A DNA stretch of 64,000 nt from Microlunatus panaciterrae (GCF_016907535.1 NZ_JAFBCF010000001.1:3224001-3288000); one strand, 5' to 3'; positions 42,427 through 52,585 are shown, counted from the first letter of the stretch. Notes: generated by a model from the letters alone, not told the origin. Made by a program: numbers and translations.

Positions 42427-45400
42427 ATGGATGATCGTGCCCGGTTGCCGGGAGAGCTGCGGATCGCGCTGGCGATGAAGGGCGGAGTGAGCCTGGCGGT
42501 CTGGATGGGAGGCGCCTGCCGGGAGATCGCCCGGCTCCGCGAGGAGGGCGACGGCGGTGAGGCGGCGCCAGCGGACGCCACCACCGAGTCGTCGCGCTAC
42601 CGCGCCCTGCTCCGGTTGTGCGGCTACGACAAGGTCCTGGTCGATGTGCTGTCCGGCAGCAGCGCGGGCGGCCTGAACGGCGTCCTGCTGAGTCAGAACA
42701 TCGCCTCCGGAGCCCGGTTCGACGACGGTGTGCGTGACGTCTGGCTCAAGGTTGCCGACCTGCACCGGCTGGCCCGACGACCGTGGGCCGATCCGCCGCT
42801 GTCGCTGCTGCACGGGGACCAGGCGTTCTACCGGCAGCTGGTGCTGGCGATGCGGCAACTGCAGACCAGCGACCTGACCCGGGTGAGTGAGCATCCGTTG
42901 CGGCTGCTGGTCACGGCCACCCGGCTGCAGGGTCGGCGCGACGCGCTGTTCCCGACCGCCGGCTCGCCGCTGCGAGCCCGAACCAACGCCGGCTTCATCC
43001 GATTCCGCTATCCCGGCATCGCCGACGCGCTGTACGTCAGCCGGGAGACCGACCATGATCACGCGATCAACGACTTCATCGAGTCCGACTTCGGCCGGCG
43101 CAGGCTCGCCTACGCCGCCCGGACCACCTCCTCGTTCCCGGGCGCCTTCGAGCCGAGCGCTCCATGGGTGCTGACCGACGTACCGGAGCAGCAGGTCGAC
43201 CTCTACGGGGTGAGCTCGGAGACCGGCACCGAAGACGACGAGATGCCCGGCCGGGTGGAACTCGTCGACGGCGGTCTGCTGGACAACATCCCGATCGCGT
43301 GGGCGATCCGCAGCATCGCCGGGATGCCGGCGACGGCACCGGTGGACCGCTGGTTGGTCTATCTCGAGCCGGTGCCGGACAAGGACTCCACAGCCGCGGC
43401 GGCGGATGCGGGAGTGATCAACAGGGACCGGCCGCGGAGCAGGTCGGTGCTCGGGATGATCAAGTTGGTGATCGCCTCGCTGCGGGTCAAGGCCAACACC
43501 GAGTCCGTCCTCGACGACGCCCAGGCGCTCAGCGAGGCGGCCGGACTGACCAGTGCGCAGCAGGCAGCGATGGTGGCGACGCTGTCGTTGGCCGGGTCCG
43601 AGGGTCTGCGGGACGCGGCCGGGGACCAGGTTGACCCGACCTATGTCCGGCTGCTCGGCCGGATGGAGATCGGACGGCTGCGACAGCTGCTGCTGAACCC
43701 GTACGCGCTGGTCGCGCCGGACCCGCTGCCACTGCCGCCCGACACCTACCCGGACCGCCAGGTGCAGGCTCTCGGTGAGTCGGAGCGCACCGCGCCGCTG
43801 CTCCGCCCGGTGTCCGACGACGACGCCGCTGCATTGGCCGGCCCGCTGCAGAGCCAGGACGTGCAGGGACAGCTGGGCTTCAAGGCGCAGACCCCACTGG
43901 TGGCGGCCCGCGCGGTGACCCTGCTGATGGAGGCGGTCCGGGTGGCCGAACAGGCCGGAGACCACCCGGAGGTCGCCGGGCTGAGGTCCCGGCTGTACGC
44001 CGTACGGCTGGCCATCGAGATGACCATCGCCGCTCGCGACCGGATCCTGCTGCGGCTGGCAGACGAGCATCTGCGAGACGGCGACGGGCACCCGGTCGCT
44101 GCGCCGGTGGCGCTGCTCCGGCAGGCGACCCGTGAGCTCGCCGCCCTGCTGGCCCAGCTGGATCAGCCCCCGGCCGAGACGGGCCATGAGGCGATGGCCC
44201 TGTTCTGGCGCCGGTGGGCCTACGACCTGGCCGTGCTGGCGGTGAAGAGCTCCTCCGCCTCGATCCCGCGTGCCACGGCCGCCAGGGGCCCGGGTCCGGA
44301 CGCGGGGGAGCCAGTCACGCCGTACGCGATGTTGTGGGAGGCGGTGCTCGGCTGTGAGGAGGCCTTCGACCTGATCGACGCGCCCGACCGGCTCGAACCG
44401 ACCCAGCATTCGCGGCGGGCCACGATGGGCGAGACGCTGTGCTCACTCGAGGTGCTGGTCGGAGGCCTGCGGCCGGACCCGCTGTCCAGCCCGGCCGTGC
44501 CGCTGTTCGCGGTCATGTCGGCAACCAACAGGAGTCCGCTGGAGGATCGACTGCTGAAGGGTCCGATCACCGAGCAGAACAGGGTCAACCTCAAGCTGAG
44601 CGGCAACCAGGTCGCCAACTTCGCCGGCTTTCTCAGCGCGCGGTGGCGCGACAACGACTGGATCTGGGGTCGGCTCGACAGTGCCCAGACGCTGGTCTCC
44701 CTGATCGCGAGGGAGGACCGGGTGGCCGCCGCCCTCGCCCCCGACGCCGACTCTGCCGACCCGCGTCGGGCCCTGCGGGAGTTCTTCACCGGCGGCGCGC
44801 ACGACCAGGAGTGGGCGGCATTCCTCGGCTCACGCTGGCAGCAGCTCGAGCAGGAGCTGGTCAACGGCGACCGCGCGGTGGAGTCCTGGTTCGTCGATGT
44901 CGCCACCGAACGGCTGCACTGGGACATCCTGGCGACCGAGATCGGCTGGTTCCACCAGCTCAACGACCGCGCCGTCGGGCGCGACGACCCACCCCAGGCC
45001 GACGGCGTCGCCGCGACGGTGCCGCCCCCTCGGGCCCAGGCCGGCGGCGCACCCGGCCCGCTGGACCGGCTGCGGAGGGTGGGTGAGGTCGGCGAGGAGA
45101 CGGTGATGGAGCTGCTCCGACGGGCCGAGCTGCGCCGCGTCCTCGTCCAGTTGGGGCTGGTGATCTGGCGGGCGGTGGTGGGGACCCGGGCTCCGGAGCC
45201 GCCCGGCGCCGCCCCAGCCCAGGGGACCAGGCACCGGTCCGAACCGGCGTGGGCCCTCGTCCGCAGAACCGCCGCGTGGGCCCTGGCGCCGACGTTCCTG
45301 CCCGCTCTGCTGCTGTCGCTGGTCTCACCGTTCAGCACGCTGTTGGCCGGCCTGCTGTCCTGGGGAGCGATCAGTGCCGCCACCGGTAGCTGGGCCTCGG

Positions 45401-45930
45401 CCGCGCACGTCCCGGTCATTCTCGGTCTGGGGCTGGCCTCGTTCGTCTTCCTGGCGCACCTGCTGCTGCCCAACGCCGCCAGAGAGCACGCCCGCAGCGG
45501 GGTCCCTCTGAACGGAGCCAGACTGTGGTTGCTGCGCCTCGTCCCGGCCACGGTGATCGTGGTCGGCATCGTGTTCTGGACGGTTGCGCTCCGCCTGCAC
45601 TGGCAGTTCGACGTGCACAACGGCTGGGCGCAGGCCGCCTGGGGCGGACTGCTGGCAGGTGGCGCCTTCCTGGCCACCCAGCTCGACGTGGTGTGGGCGA
45701 GCCTGCGCCGCCGGACCAGCCGCAGCTCGGACCGGACGGTGTCGCCAGGCCTGCTGCTGGTGTCCACAGCGGTGGTGGTGGTGGCCTGCTTCGCGGTCTG
45801 CCTGCTGCCGGACCACTGGCTCGTCGGCTTCGCCGTCCAGTACGTCGCCCTGGCGCTCAGCCTCGCCGGGCTCTATGTCTGGACCGAGCGATGCGCCACC
45901 ATCCAGCCTCCGCTCGGCCCGGAGGCCTAG
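42427..45930 (+). CDS. Patatin-like phospholipase, DUF3376 type, with C-terminal membrane domain
   Basis: An 1167-residue protein. The patatin domain has the oxyanion segment LAMKGGVSLAVWMGGACRE (~16-34), the nucleophile in LSGSSAGGLNG (Ser ~77) and the catalytic Asp in VDGGLLDNIPI (~274), so it should be active as a lipid acyl hydrolase. A long helical middle region of the DUF3376 type follows. The C-terminal ~190 residues hold about six membrane helices (from FLPALLLSLVSPFSTLLAGLL to VGFAVQYVALALSLAGLYVW). The start follows GAGGAG. Its TAG stop shares CTAG with the convergent GH36 gene's stop. Substrate is unknown. Confidence 0.9.
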   Translation: MDDRARLPGELRIALAMKGGVSLAVWMGGACREIARLREEGDGGEAAPADATTESSRYRALLRLCGYDKVLVDVLSGSSAGGLNGVLLSQNIASGARFDDGVRDVWLKVADLHRLARRPWADPPLSLLHGDQAFYRQLVLAMRQLQTSDLTRVSEHPLRLLVTATRLQGRRDALFPTAGSPLRARTNAGFIRFRYPGIADALYVSRETDHDHAINDFIESDFGRRRLAYAARTTSSFPGAFEPSAPWVLTDVPEQQVDLYGVSSETGTEDDEMPGRVELVDGGLLDNIPIAWAIRSIAGMPATAPVDRWLVYLEPVPDKDSTAAAADAGVINRDRPRSRSVLGMIKLVIASLRVKANTESVLDDAQALSEAAGLTSAQQAAMVATLSLAGSEGLRDAAGDQVDPTYVRLLGRMEIGRLRQLLLNPYALVAPDPLPLPPDTYPDRQVQALGESERTAPLLRPVSDDDAAALAGPLQSQDVQGQLGFKAQTPLVAARAVTLLMEAVRVAEQAGDHPEVAGLRSRLYAVRLAIEMTIAARDRILLRLADEHLRDGDGHPVAAPVALLRQATRELAALLAQLDQPPAETGHEAMALFWRRWAYDLAVLAVKSSSASIPRATAARGPGPDAGEPVTPYAMLWEAVLGCEEAFDLIDAPDRLEPTQHSRRATMGETLCSLEVLVGGLRPDPLSSPAVPLFAVMSATNRSPLEDRLLKGPITEQNRVNLKLSGNQVANFAGFLSARWRDNDWIWGRLDSAQTLVSLIAREDRVAAALAPDADSADPRRALREFFTGGAHDQEWAAFLGSRWQQLEQELVNGDRAVESWFVDVATERLHWDILATEIGWFHQLNDRAVGRDDPPQADGVAATVPPPRAQAGGAPGPLDRLRRVGEVGEETVMELLRRAELRRVLVQLGLVIWRAVVGTRAPEPPGAAPAQGTRHRSEPAWALVRRTAAWALAPTFLPALLLSLVSPFSTLLAGLLSWGAISAATGSWASAAHVPVILGLGLASFVFLAHLLLPNAAREHARSGVPLNGARLWLLRLVPATVIVVGIVFWTVALRLHWQFDVHNGWAQAAWGGLLAGGAFLATQLDVVWASLRRRTSRSSDRTVSPGLLLVSTAVVVVACFAVCLLPDHWLVGFAVQYVALALSLAGLYVWTERCATIQPPLGPEA

Positions 45931-48071
45931 GCAGGCTGGCCGGTGTCGGTGCGGCCCGGGGAGGGGATCAGCGACAGCACCCGCGCCGACGGTGCGCTCG
46001 CGCCGACCCCGATCCGCAGCACGGCCGTCTCGGGGTCCCAGTCGAAGGTCCAGTCGTGTCGGTCCTGCACCGGGGTGTCGGCGCTCGGGAAGTGCTCCGC
46101 CAGCCGGAGGTGATGACCTCGGTGTTCGGTCAGCGGGAGCTCGATCGTCCGCTCGCCCTCGGACCGCTTCCATACACTCAGGTAGGTTGCGTCGGCACCT
46201 CTCAGGCCGACGCAGACCACCGGTGCCGTCCAGGCCGGCAGGCCGAGCGGCCAGAACGGCTCGGTGGTGGGCAGCGCCGCGCGGAGGTCCTTGTGCGCCT
46301 CCACCCCGGCGGTGACCAGGGCCAGCTGGGATGGGCTCATCTGGGCCAGATGGCCGGACAGGTAGAGCCGGCCCGCGATCCCGTTGACCATGGTCAGGAC
46401 GATCTCCTCGTCGTTCATGCCTGGTTGGGGGTAGGCCCAGTTGGCGGCCTGCTCGGGCAGCACCGCGGCAGGTGCCGCCGCAGCGATGGTGGCATACAGC
46501 AACGGGTCCATCTGGTCCGACGTCGACTGCAGGGCCAGCCTGGACAGCATCGCGTAGTCCTGCCGCATCGCCCCCGAGCCGCAGTTCTCCAAGATCAGGT
46601 CCGGGTGTCGGTCGAGCACACCGTCGAGCCAGGAGAGCAGGGCACGGTTGTGGGCGAGCAGACCGGCACCGGGGGAGACGGCGTCCAGGTCGGTGCCGAG
46701 TCCCGGGGTGACGTTGTAGTCGAGCTTGAAGTAGCCCACGGTGAACTCGCCGACCAGCCGGTCGACCACCTCGTCGAGGTGGGCTCTGGCCGCCGGGTGC
46801 CGCAGGTCCAGCAGGTAGCGCTCATGATCAACGATGCGGGTGCCGTGCCGTTGCAGGAAGGCGTCGGTCGGCAGCCGGTCGGCGACCGGGCTCTCGACCC
46901 CCACGACCTCGGGCTCCAACCACAGACCGGGAACCATCTGGTGGCTCCTGATCCGGTCGATCACCTCGCCCAGGCCACCGGGGAATCGGTTCGTCGAGGG
47001 CTTCCACTCACCGACGCTGTTCCACCAGTAGCCGCCGTCGTCGTACCAGCCGGCGTCGATGCAGAAGTACTCGGCGCCGGCCTGCGCCGCTGCGTCGATC
47101 AGCGGGAGCAGCTTCTCCGTGGTCGGGTCACCCATCAGGGTGTTCATGTAGTCGTTGAAGATCAACGGCAGGGTTGCGTTCTGCGGGTGGTCACGAAGCA
47201 GGGCACGCCTTTGCCAGGTGAGGGCCGCGAAGGCGTCGTCGGCGGTCCCGTCGACACAGGCCACCGAGACCGGGACCGAGGTGAAGGGGTGCGTGTTGTC
47301 GACCAGCACCAGGCACCCGTGCTCCAGGTCGGTCGGCCCGAGCAGCGCCAGGTACGCCCCGGTCAGGTTCTCCGCGACCTCGAAATGCCAGGGCCCGTTG
47401 TGCTCGATCTGCCAGCCGAGCGCGTAGCCGCCGTCGCGCGCCGCGACCACCCCGATCGGCAGCCGTTCGCCGGTCGACCAGGACGAGTGTGCGGTGACGC
47501 CTATCCGGCTGCGCGGGCTGTGGGAGTGGGCATCGGTGTTGATGTCGACCAGCTGCAGGTCGCGGACCGGCCGGCGCTGCCAGCGGTTCTCGACCACCCA
47601 GTCCGACTCGGCGGTGAGCAGGTCGAGCGCACTGAGCTCGACGCCCGAGTCGGTCAGGAAGGCGCCGGTGGCGAAGGACGTGACGGCCTGCAGCAACACC
47701 TCACCGGGCCCAGGCAGCTCGACCTCGGTCCAGCTGCGGAACGCGCCACGACCCGGGGTCGCGATGATCACACTGGTGACGATGAGCCCGGTGACGGGAT
47801 CGTTCTGGGTGATCCGGAGGTCGGTCCCGGTGGCCTGGTGCGAGACGTAGCGCAGCCGTGAGCCGACCAGCGTCTCGCTGTAGCGGTAGCCGGGCCGGCG
47901 TCCGTCGGCGACGGTCAGCACCTCCACGAAGGGCACCGCCGGCACGGTCGCAGGGTCGGCATGCGCAGGCCCGATCGCCGGACGGATCGACACCAGGCTC
48001 AGCGGGGTGTCGTCGTCGTAGCGGAAGGTGAGGACCAGGTCGGTGCCGAAGTCGATCAGGGAAGGGCTCAT
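45927..48071 (-). CDS. Alpha-galactosidase (GH36 family)
   Basis: A 714-residue GH36 enzyme with an N-terminal beta-sandwich and a TIM barrel. AEYFCIDAGWYDDGG, PGLWLEPEVV, YFKLDYNVTPG (nucleophile Asp, ~449), ILENCGSGAMRQDYAML and LQSTSDQMDPLLYA (acid/base Asp, ~516) are all present in order. A C-terminal beta domain follows. It hydrolyses terminal alpha-galactosides, as in raffinose-type sugars. No signal peptide is seen, so it acts in the cytoplasm. It lies downstream of FAH-family and PPOX genes on the same strand. Confidence 0.93.
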   Translation of the reverse strand: MSPSLIDFGTDLVLTFRYDDDTPLSLVSIRPAIGPAHADPATVPAVPFVEVLTVADGRRPGYRYSETLVGSRLRYVSHQATGTDLRITQNDPVTGLIVTSVIIATPGRGAFRSWTEVELPGPGEVLLQAVTSFATGAFLTDSGVELSALDLLTAESDWVVENRWQRRPVRDLQLVDINTDAHSHSPRSRIGVTAHSSWSTGERLPIGVVAARDGGYALGWQIEHNGPWHFEVAENLTGAYLALLGPTDLEHGCLVLVDNTHPFTSVPVSVACVDGTADDAFAALTWQRRALLRDHPQNATLPLIFNDYMNTLMGDPTTEKLLPLIDAAAQAGAEYFCIDAGWYDDGGYWWNSVGEWKPSTNRFPGGLGEVIDRIRSHQMVPGLWLEPEVVGVESPVADRLPTDAFLQRHGTRIVDHERYLLDLRHPAARAHLDEVVDRLVGEFTVGYFKLDYNVTPGLGTDLDAVSPGAGLLAHNRALLSWLDGVLDRHPDLILENCGSGAMRQDYAMLSRLALQSTSDQMDPLLYATIAAAAPAAVLPEQAANWAYPQPGMNDEEIVLTMVNGIAGRLYLSGHLAQMSPSQLALVTAGVEAHKDLRAALPTTEPFWPLGLPAWTAPVVCVGLRGADATYLSVWKRSEGERTIELPLTEHRGHHLRLAEHFPSADTPVQDRHDWTFDWDPETAVLRIGVGASAPSARVLSLIPSPGRTDTGQPA

Positions 48072-48110
48072 GGCTCGCTCTCGAGGGTGGGGAGGGTCGG
48101 GCGGACAGGA

Positions 48111-48539
48111 TCAGGTGGGTCGGACCATGCCGTAGAGATGGTCCACCCGGATACGCAGGACGAGCCGCTGCTCGGCCACCATGGCCGCGCGGAACTCGTC
48201 CCAGTTGGGATGCTCGCCGCCGATCGAGCGGTAGACCTCGATCAGCTCCTCCACCGTCGGATCGTCGGGCTCTGCGGCGACCGGTGTCAGGTCGGCGTTT
48301 CCCTCCGCAACGGCGTAGGACCAGAAGTCGGGACTGGTCACATAGAAGCTGACCCGGGGATCCCTGCGGAGGTTGCGGGTCTTGGCCCGGTCGTCGGTGA
48401 TCGACACCCGGATCCGGTCACCGACCGGGTCATAGCTGTGGGCGACGTTGGAGATCTGTGGCCGACCGTCACGCTTCAGGGTGACCAGGACGCCGTGGTG
48501 CGACGCCGCCAACAGCTGCCGGAACGGGTCAGCGAGCAA
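48111..48539 (-). CDS. PPOX-class (F420-type) flavin-fold oxidoreductase
   Basis: About 142 residues from a TTG preceded by AGGAGCT; an ATG seven codons upstream (48560) is an alternative. The split-barrel fold has HHGVLVTLKRDGRPQISNVAH, then RAKTRNLRRDPRVSFYVT and RLVLRIRVDHLYGMV, typical of PPOX-class F420- or FMN-binding enzymes in actinobacteria. Substrate unknown. It overlaps the end of the FAH-family gene. Confidence 0.88.
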   Translation of the reverse strand: MLADPFRQLLAASHHGVLVTLKRDGRPQISNVAHSYDPVGDRIRVSITDDRAKTRNLRRDPRVSFYVTSPDFWSYAVAEGNADLTPVAAEPDDPTVEELIEVYRSIGGEHPNWDEFRAAMVAEQRLVLRIRVDHLYGMVRPT

Positions 48540-49413
48540 GGCTCGAGCTCCTGTCGCCATCCGTCCGGACCGGGTCGGGTGCGGAGCCGCCGACCGTGAT
48601 CACCGGGTTGGTCAGCGAGTCGACACCGTCGATCTGCACGGTGATCAGGTCGCCGGCGCGGACGGTGAAGGAGGAATCCGGCACCAGACCGGTGCCGGTG
48701 AGCAGGACGACACCGTCCGGGAACGGCATCGCCAGCGTCAGCCAGTCGACCAGCTCCTCGAAGCCACGCTTCATCGCACTGCTGTCGGTATGCGCGCTGT
48801 AGACCTGCTCACCGTCCCGGGTGATCGACACCGACACCGCCAGCGGCAGCTCGGGCGCCTCCCAGACGCCGACGATGCGGTGGCCGAGTGCGCAGGAGGC
48901 CTCGTACACCTTGGCCTGCGGAAGGTAGAGCGCGTTCTCTCCCTCGATCGAACGGCTGCTCATGTCGTTGCCCACCAGGAAACCGAAGATCTCGCCGGCG
49001 GAGTTGATCACGAGACCGATCTCGGCCTCGGGCACATCCCAGCCGGAGTCGGCCCGGATGCCCACCGGCTGCTGGTCGGTGACGACCCGGCCGGCGGTGG
49101 ACTTGAAGAAGATCTCCGGCCGCGCCGAGGCGTAGACGTGGTCATAGAGGGTCTCGTTGCCGGACTCCTCGATCCGCCCGTCCCGGCTGCGCCGGTAGGT
49201 GACGCCGGCCGCCCACACCTCCTGGACATCCACCGGCGGCAGCAGCCAGCTCGCGTCGACGGGGTCCGCCTGGACGGTCTGGACGAGGGTCTGCGCCTGG
49301 TCCAGGGGCAGCGCCAGCAGCTCGGCCAGCGTCAGCTCCAGTGGCCGGATGCCGTCGTCGGTGTCGACACCCAACGTCGGGACACCGTTGTGGGAGAAGC
49401 GGACCAGCGCCAT
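48529..49413 (-). CDS. Fumarylacetoacetate hydrolase (FAH) family protein
   Basis: A 294-residue protein. WAAGVTYRRSRDGR opens the FAH fold, EIFFKSTAGRVV and VPEAEIGLVIN provide the metal-binding Glu residues, FGFLVGNDMSSRSIEGENALYLPQAKVYEASCALG the conserved core, and LLTGTGLVP the final turn. Family members cleave or hydrate dicarbonyl compounds, and this length and motif set resemble 2-keto-3-deoxy-sugar-acid dehydratase or hydrolase relatives. The ATG at 49413 follows CAGGAG. Sugar-acid catabolism would fit the ROK, aldo/keto and GH neighbours. Confidence 0.9.
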   Translation of the reverse strand: MALVRFSHNGVPTLGVDTDDGIRPLELTLAELLALPLDQAQTLVQTVQADPVDASWLLPPVDVQEVWAAGVTYRRSRDGRIEESGNETLYDHVYASARPEIFFKSTAGRVVTDQQPVGIRADSGWDVPEAEIGLVINSAGEIFGFLVGNDMSSRSIEGENALYLPQAKVYEASCALGHRIVGVWEAPELPLAVSVSITRDGEQVYSAHTDSSAMKRGFEELVDWLTLAMPFPDGVVLLTGTGLVPDSSFTVRAGDLITVQIDGVDSLTNPVITVGGSAPDPVRTDGDRSSSLAR

Positions 49414-49620
49414 CGTGGCTCCTGTTCTGACGGGGGGCTTCTCCACCCTAGCGACAGGGCCGCCTCGGCGGGCGACGCGCCCCGGCACCGTCTCACACCC
49501 CGCACACCGTGTCGCTCGTTGGGAAGTGCGGGGAGTCGACGAACGATGATGATCGGCATTTGCGATAGTGACCTCGAGCTTTCCCCACCGGGCCGGCCAT
49601 CCCAGACAGGAGTGCGCAGC

Positions 49621-50514
49621 ATGACTCTCACCCTCGGCATCGACATCGGTGCGACCAGCATCAAGGGGGCGGCGGTCACCGAGTCGGGCGAGGTGGTCGG
49701 GCGGGACGTGCAGCCGACGCCCAGCGCGGGCAGCAGCGCCGACATCGAGGACGCGATCGTGGCCTGCATCGCGGCGCTGCGCAGCAGCCTTCCGGACGTG
49801 TCGTCGGTCGGGCTCGCCGCTGCCGGGTGGATCGGCCCGGACCGCCGCTCGGTGGTGTTCTCGGCGAACTTCCCGTCCTGGCGGCAGGAGCCGCTGCTGG
49901 ACCGGTTGGAGCAGCGCACCGGGCTGGCGATGGTGCTGGAGAACGACGCCAACGCCGCTGCCTGGGGCGAGTACCGCTTCGGCGCCGGGGCGGCGGCGAC
50001 GTCGATGGCGGCGATCACCCTGGGCAGTGGCGTCGGCGGTGCGCTCATCGTCAACGGCGAGCTGGTCCGCGGGCACCAGGGCGCCGCCGGTGAGATCGGC
50101 CACAGTGTGATGATCACGGACGGCTACCCGTGCGCGTGCGGTCGGCACGGCTGCATGGAGAACTATGTCAGCGGTCGCTCGATCAACCGGCGGGCGGCAG
50201 CCATACTGCCCGGGGCGGACGTGTACGAGCTGGCCAGGGCCGGCGACGAGCGGGCCCTCGGCTGCTACCTCGAGCTGGGCGACTATTTGGGCCGAGGCCT
50301 GGCCAACGTGGCCATGCTGGTCAACCCGCAGCTGGTGGTGATCAGCGGCGGAGTGTCGGACGCCTACGACCTGTTCGCCGAGCAGGCCCAACGGAGCATG
50401 CGCTCAGAGCTCGGAGCCTACTGGGCGGGCCTGACGCCGGAGTTCGCGGCCGGGACCCTGGCCGCCGACGCCGGCCCGCTGGGGGCTGCCGACCTTGCGC
50501 GTCACCAGGCGTGA
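49621..50514 (+). CDS. ROK family sugar kinase
   Basis: A 297-residue ROK protein without a DNA-binding domain. The phosphate loop is LGIDIGATSIKGAAV (~4-18), the catalytic Asp is in MVLENDANAAAWGEY, GSGVGGALIVNGELVRG follows, and the zinc motif CACGRHGCMENYVSG is intact with EIGHSVM before it. It should phosphorylate glucose or a related hexose. It is divergent from the FAH gene; the 207 bp between them may hold both promoters. Its 3' end overlaps the convergent aldo/keto reductase gene by 13 bp. Confidence 0.92.
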   Translation: MTLTLGIDIGATSIKGAAVTESGEVVGRDVQPTPSAGSSADIEDAIVACIAALRSSLPDVSSVGLAAAGWIGPDRRSVVFSANFPSWRQEPLLDRLEQRTGLAMVLENDANAAAWGEYRFGAGAAATSMAAITLGSGVGGALIVNGELVRGHQGAAGEIGHSVMITDGYPCACGRHGCMENYVSGRSINRRAAAILPGADVYELARAGDERALGCYLELGDYLGRGLANVAMLVNPQLVVISGGVSDAYDLFAEQAQRSMRSELGAYWAGLTPEFAAGTLAADAGPLGAADLARHQA

Positions 50515-51506
50515 GCCTGCGGGGACTCTCCGGGCCCGATCCGGCGGCCGTTGTTGATGTTGAAGATCTCATCCAGTCGGGCCATGGCTGACTCGTCGAG
50601 CTGCAGTGCGGCGGCCCGGTCGACTCCCTCCAACTGCTCGACTGTGCGGATGCCGACAATGGCCGAGTCCACCGCTGGATGCTGGAGCACCCAGGCGGTG
50701 GCCACCACCGACTCCGGCTCGCCGATCTGCCGGCAGAGCTCGCTGAAGTCGCTGAACTGGCTGTTGTCGGGTCCGAGGCTGATCCCGTACTCCTCCTCGA
50801 CCTGACGGGTCCGGGAGCCGTCGAACGACTGGGTCTTGCCGGTCAGCAGACCGCCGGCCAGTGGCATGTAGACAATGACACCGATGCCGAAGTGGCGAGC
50901 CGCCGGCAGCACCTCCATCTCCGGCACCCGGCTGAGCAGGTTGTACTGGGTCTGCTCGGAGACGAACCCGGTGAAGCCGCGCTGCCAGGCCTGCTGCTGG
51001 AACCTGGCGAGCCCCCAGCCGGAGAAGTTGCTGGATCCGGCATAGAGCACATCCCCGTCGGCGACCGCCTTCTCGTACGTGCCCCAGAACTCCTCTGGCG
51101 AGACCCGCTCGTCGATGTGGTGCACCTGGTAGACGTCGACCCGGTCGGTCTGCAGCCGGCGCAGTGAATCCTGCAGGTGCCGGCGGACCTTGTAGGCGGA
51201 GAAGCCGCCGGCCTCGTTCGGGTCGTCGCTGTCGCCCATCGGGCCGTACACCTTGGTGGCGAGCACCACCCGGTCGCGGGCTCCGGGGCGGGCGGCGAAC
51301 CAGTTGCCGATGATCTGCTCGGAACGTCCGGGGTCGTCGGCGCCGCCGTACACGTTGGCGGTGTCGATGAAGTTGATGCCGAGCTCCAGGGCGCGGTCCA
51401 GGATCGCGAACGACTGCTGCTCGTCTGCCTTGGGACCGAAATGCATCGTGCCGAGGCAGATCTTGCTCACGGACATGTTCGAACGGCCGAGCTTGGTGTA
51501 CTCCAT
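50502..51506 (-). CDS. Aldo/keto reductase
   Basis: A 334-residue enzyme, paralogous to the one at 30.5 kb. It opens MEYTKLGRSNMSVSKICLGTMHFG. The catalytic Asp is in FIDTANVYGG, Lys in VLATKVYGPMG and His in YQVHHIDERV; QTQYNLLSR and VGIRTVEQLEG are the usual C-terminal motifs. CAGGAG precedes the ATG. It probably reduces sugar aldehydes or ketones with NADPH; the substrate is unknown. Confidence 0.92.
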   Translation of the reverse strand: MEYTKLGRSNMSVSKICLGTMHFGPKADEQQSFAILDRALELGINFIDTANVYGGADDPGRSEQIIGNWFAARPGARDRVVLATKVYGPMGDSDDPNEAGGFSAYKVRRHLQDSLRRLQTDRVDVYQVHHIDERVSPEEFWGTYEKAVADGDVLYAGSSNFSGWGLARFQQQAWQRGFTGFVSEQTQYNLLSRVPEMEVLPAARHFGIGVIVYMPLAGGLLTGKTQSFDGSRTRQVEEEYGISLGPDNSQFSDFSELCRQIGEPESVVATAWVLQHPAVDSAIVGIRTVEQLEGVDRAAALQLDESAMARLDEIFNINNGRRIGPGESPQAHAW

Positions 51507-51656
51507 CACTGATCTCCTGCGGGTGGTCGATTGGGAGGACGGCGCTGACGGCTCGTCCCGGGGCAGTCTGTCATCGTCCCTCCTCAGTGTGTCTACCCAC
51601 CTGGGGCGGTCGTCAATCCACTGGCCGTCGCGGCCGGGCCCACCTAGGGTGTGGCC

Positions 51657-52585
51657 ATGACCGACGACACGCGTTCCGGCCATGCCCGCCGGGTGTGGGG
51701 ACAGCTGCCTGCGGGTGCCGAACAGGTGCTGTCCGAGACCATGACGCCCACCGACCTGCAGAGCCTGCAGCTCGCAGTGGCTCGTACCCGAGCCGAGCAG
51801 GTGAGCCCCGCGCGTCTGATGCGTCGCTGGTCCGAGGACCGTTTCGTCCGGCCGGCCGAGGTCGATCCGCGACGTCTCAGCCGGCTGGAGGCCACCCTCT
51901 GGGAGCTGCTGCCGGACACCTTCGCCGGGGTGGCCCTGTCGCCGGTGGCACCACTGGGCACCTGTACGGCCGTCGGTGCGGCCGATCAGAACCGGGTCCT
52001 CAGTACGGTGCGCAACAGCGAGGTGGTCAGCGATCAGACGAACGTACTGGCGGTGGAAGCGGCTCGGCGGCGCGGACTCGACCCGACGGCGGACGTGCAT
52101 CTGGCCAGCTGTCACCGGGTGCTGCGCACCCAGCGCTTCCCGGCGGGATTCAGCTCCCATTTCACCCTGTTCGCGCTCGTCTCGAGCGCCCGTGACCACG
52201 GTTCGGCCCGGACCGAGGCCGACCTGCTCAGCCTGCACCTGCGGTACTGGCAGAGGGTGCTGGAAGTCGTGCTCGGGCCGGGTCGGGCAAGATCAACTAC
52301 ACCCTGTTCGACGCACCGGCGCTGAGTCAGCGGATGTCCGAGCAGGTGGCGCCGGCTCTGGCGGCGTCGGCCACCCCCGTGCTGGCGGACCCGCAGCGGA
52401 CCCGCGCCCACGGCTACTACCGCAGCGCGGCGATGATGATCATGGGCATCCGTGGTGCCGAGGAGCTGGAGATCGGTGACGGTGGATTCACCGACTGGAC
52501 CGCTCAGCTGCTGCAGGATCGCAAGGAACGCTGCCTCATCTCCTGCCTCGCGCCGGAACGGTTGTTGGCGCTCAGCAGCTCCTAA
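51657..52585 (+). pseudogene. Frameshifted hypothetical protein
   Basis: The first frame (51657-52325) runs from MTDDTRSGHARRVWGQLP to about LEVVLGPG. A single shift near 52280 restores the reading SGKINYTLFDAPALSQRMSEQVAP, which continues to a normal C-terminus (GGFTDWTAQLLQDRKERCLIS). Joined, the product is about 309 residues. The final part, with GYYRSAAMMIMGI and a GDGGFTDWTAQLL segment, loosely recalls the class II aminoacyl-tRNA synthetase-like fold, but this is weak. It overlaps the end of the convergent ADP-ribosylglycohydrolase gene by 14 bp. Confidence 0.6.
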
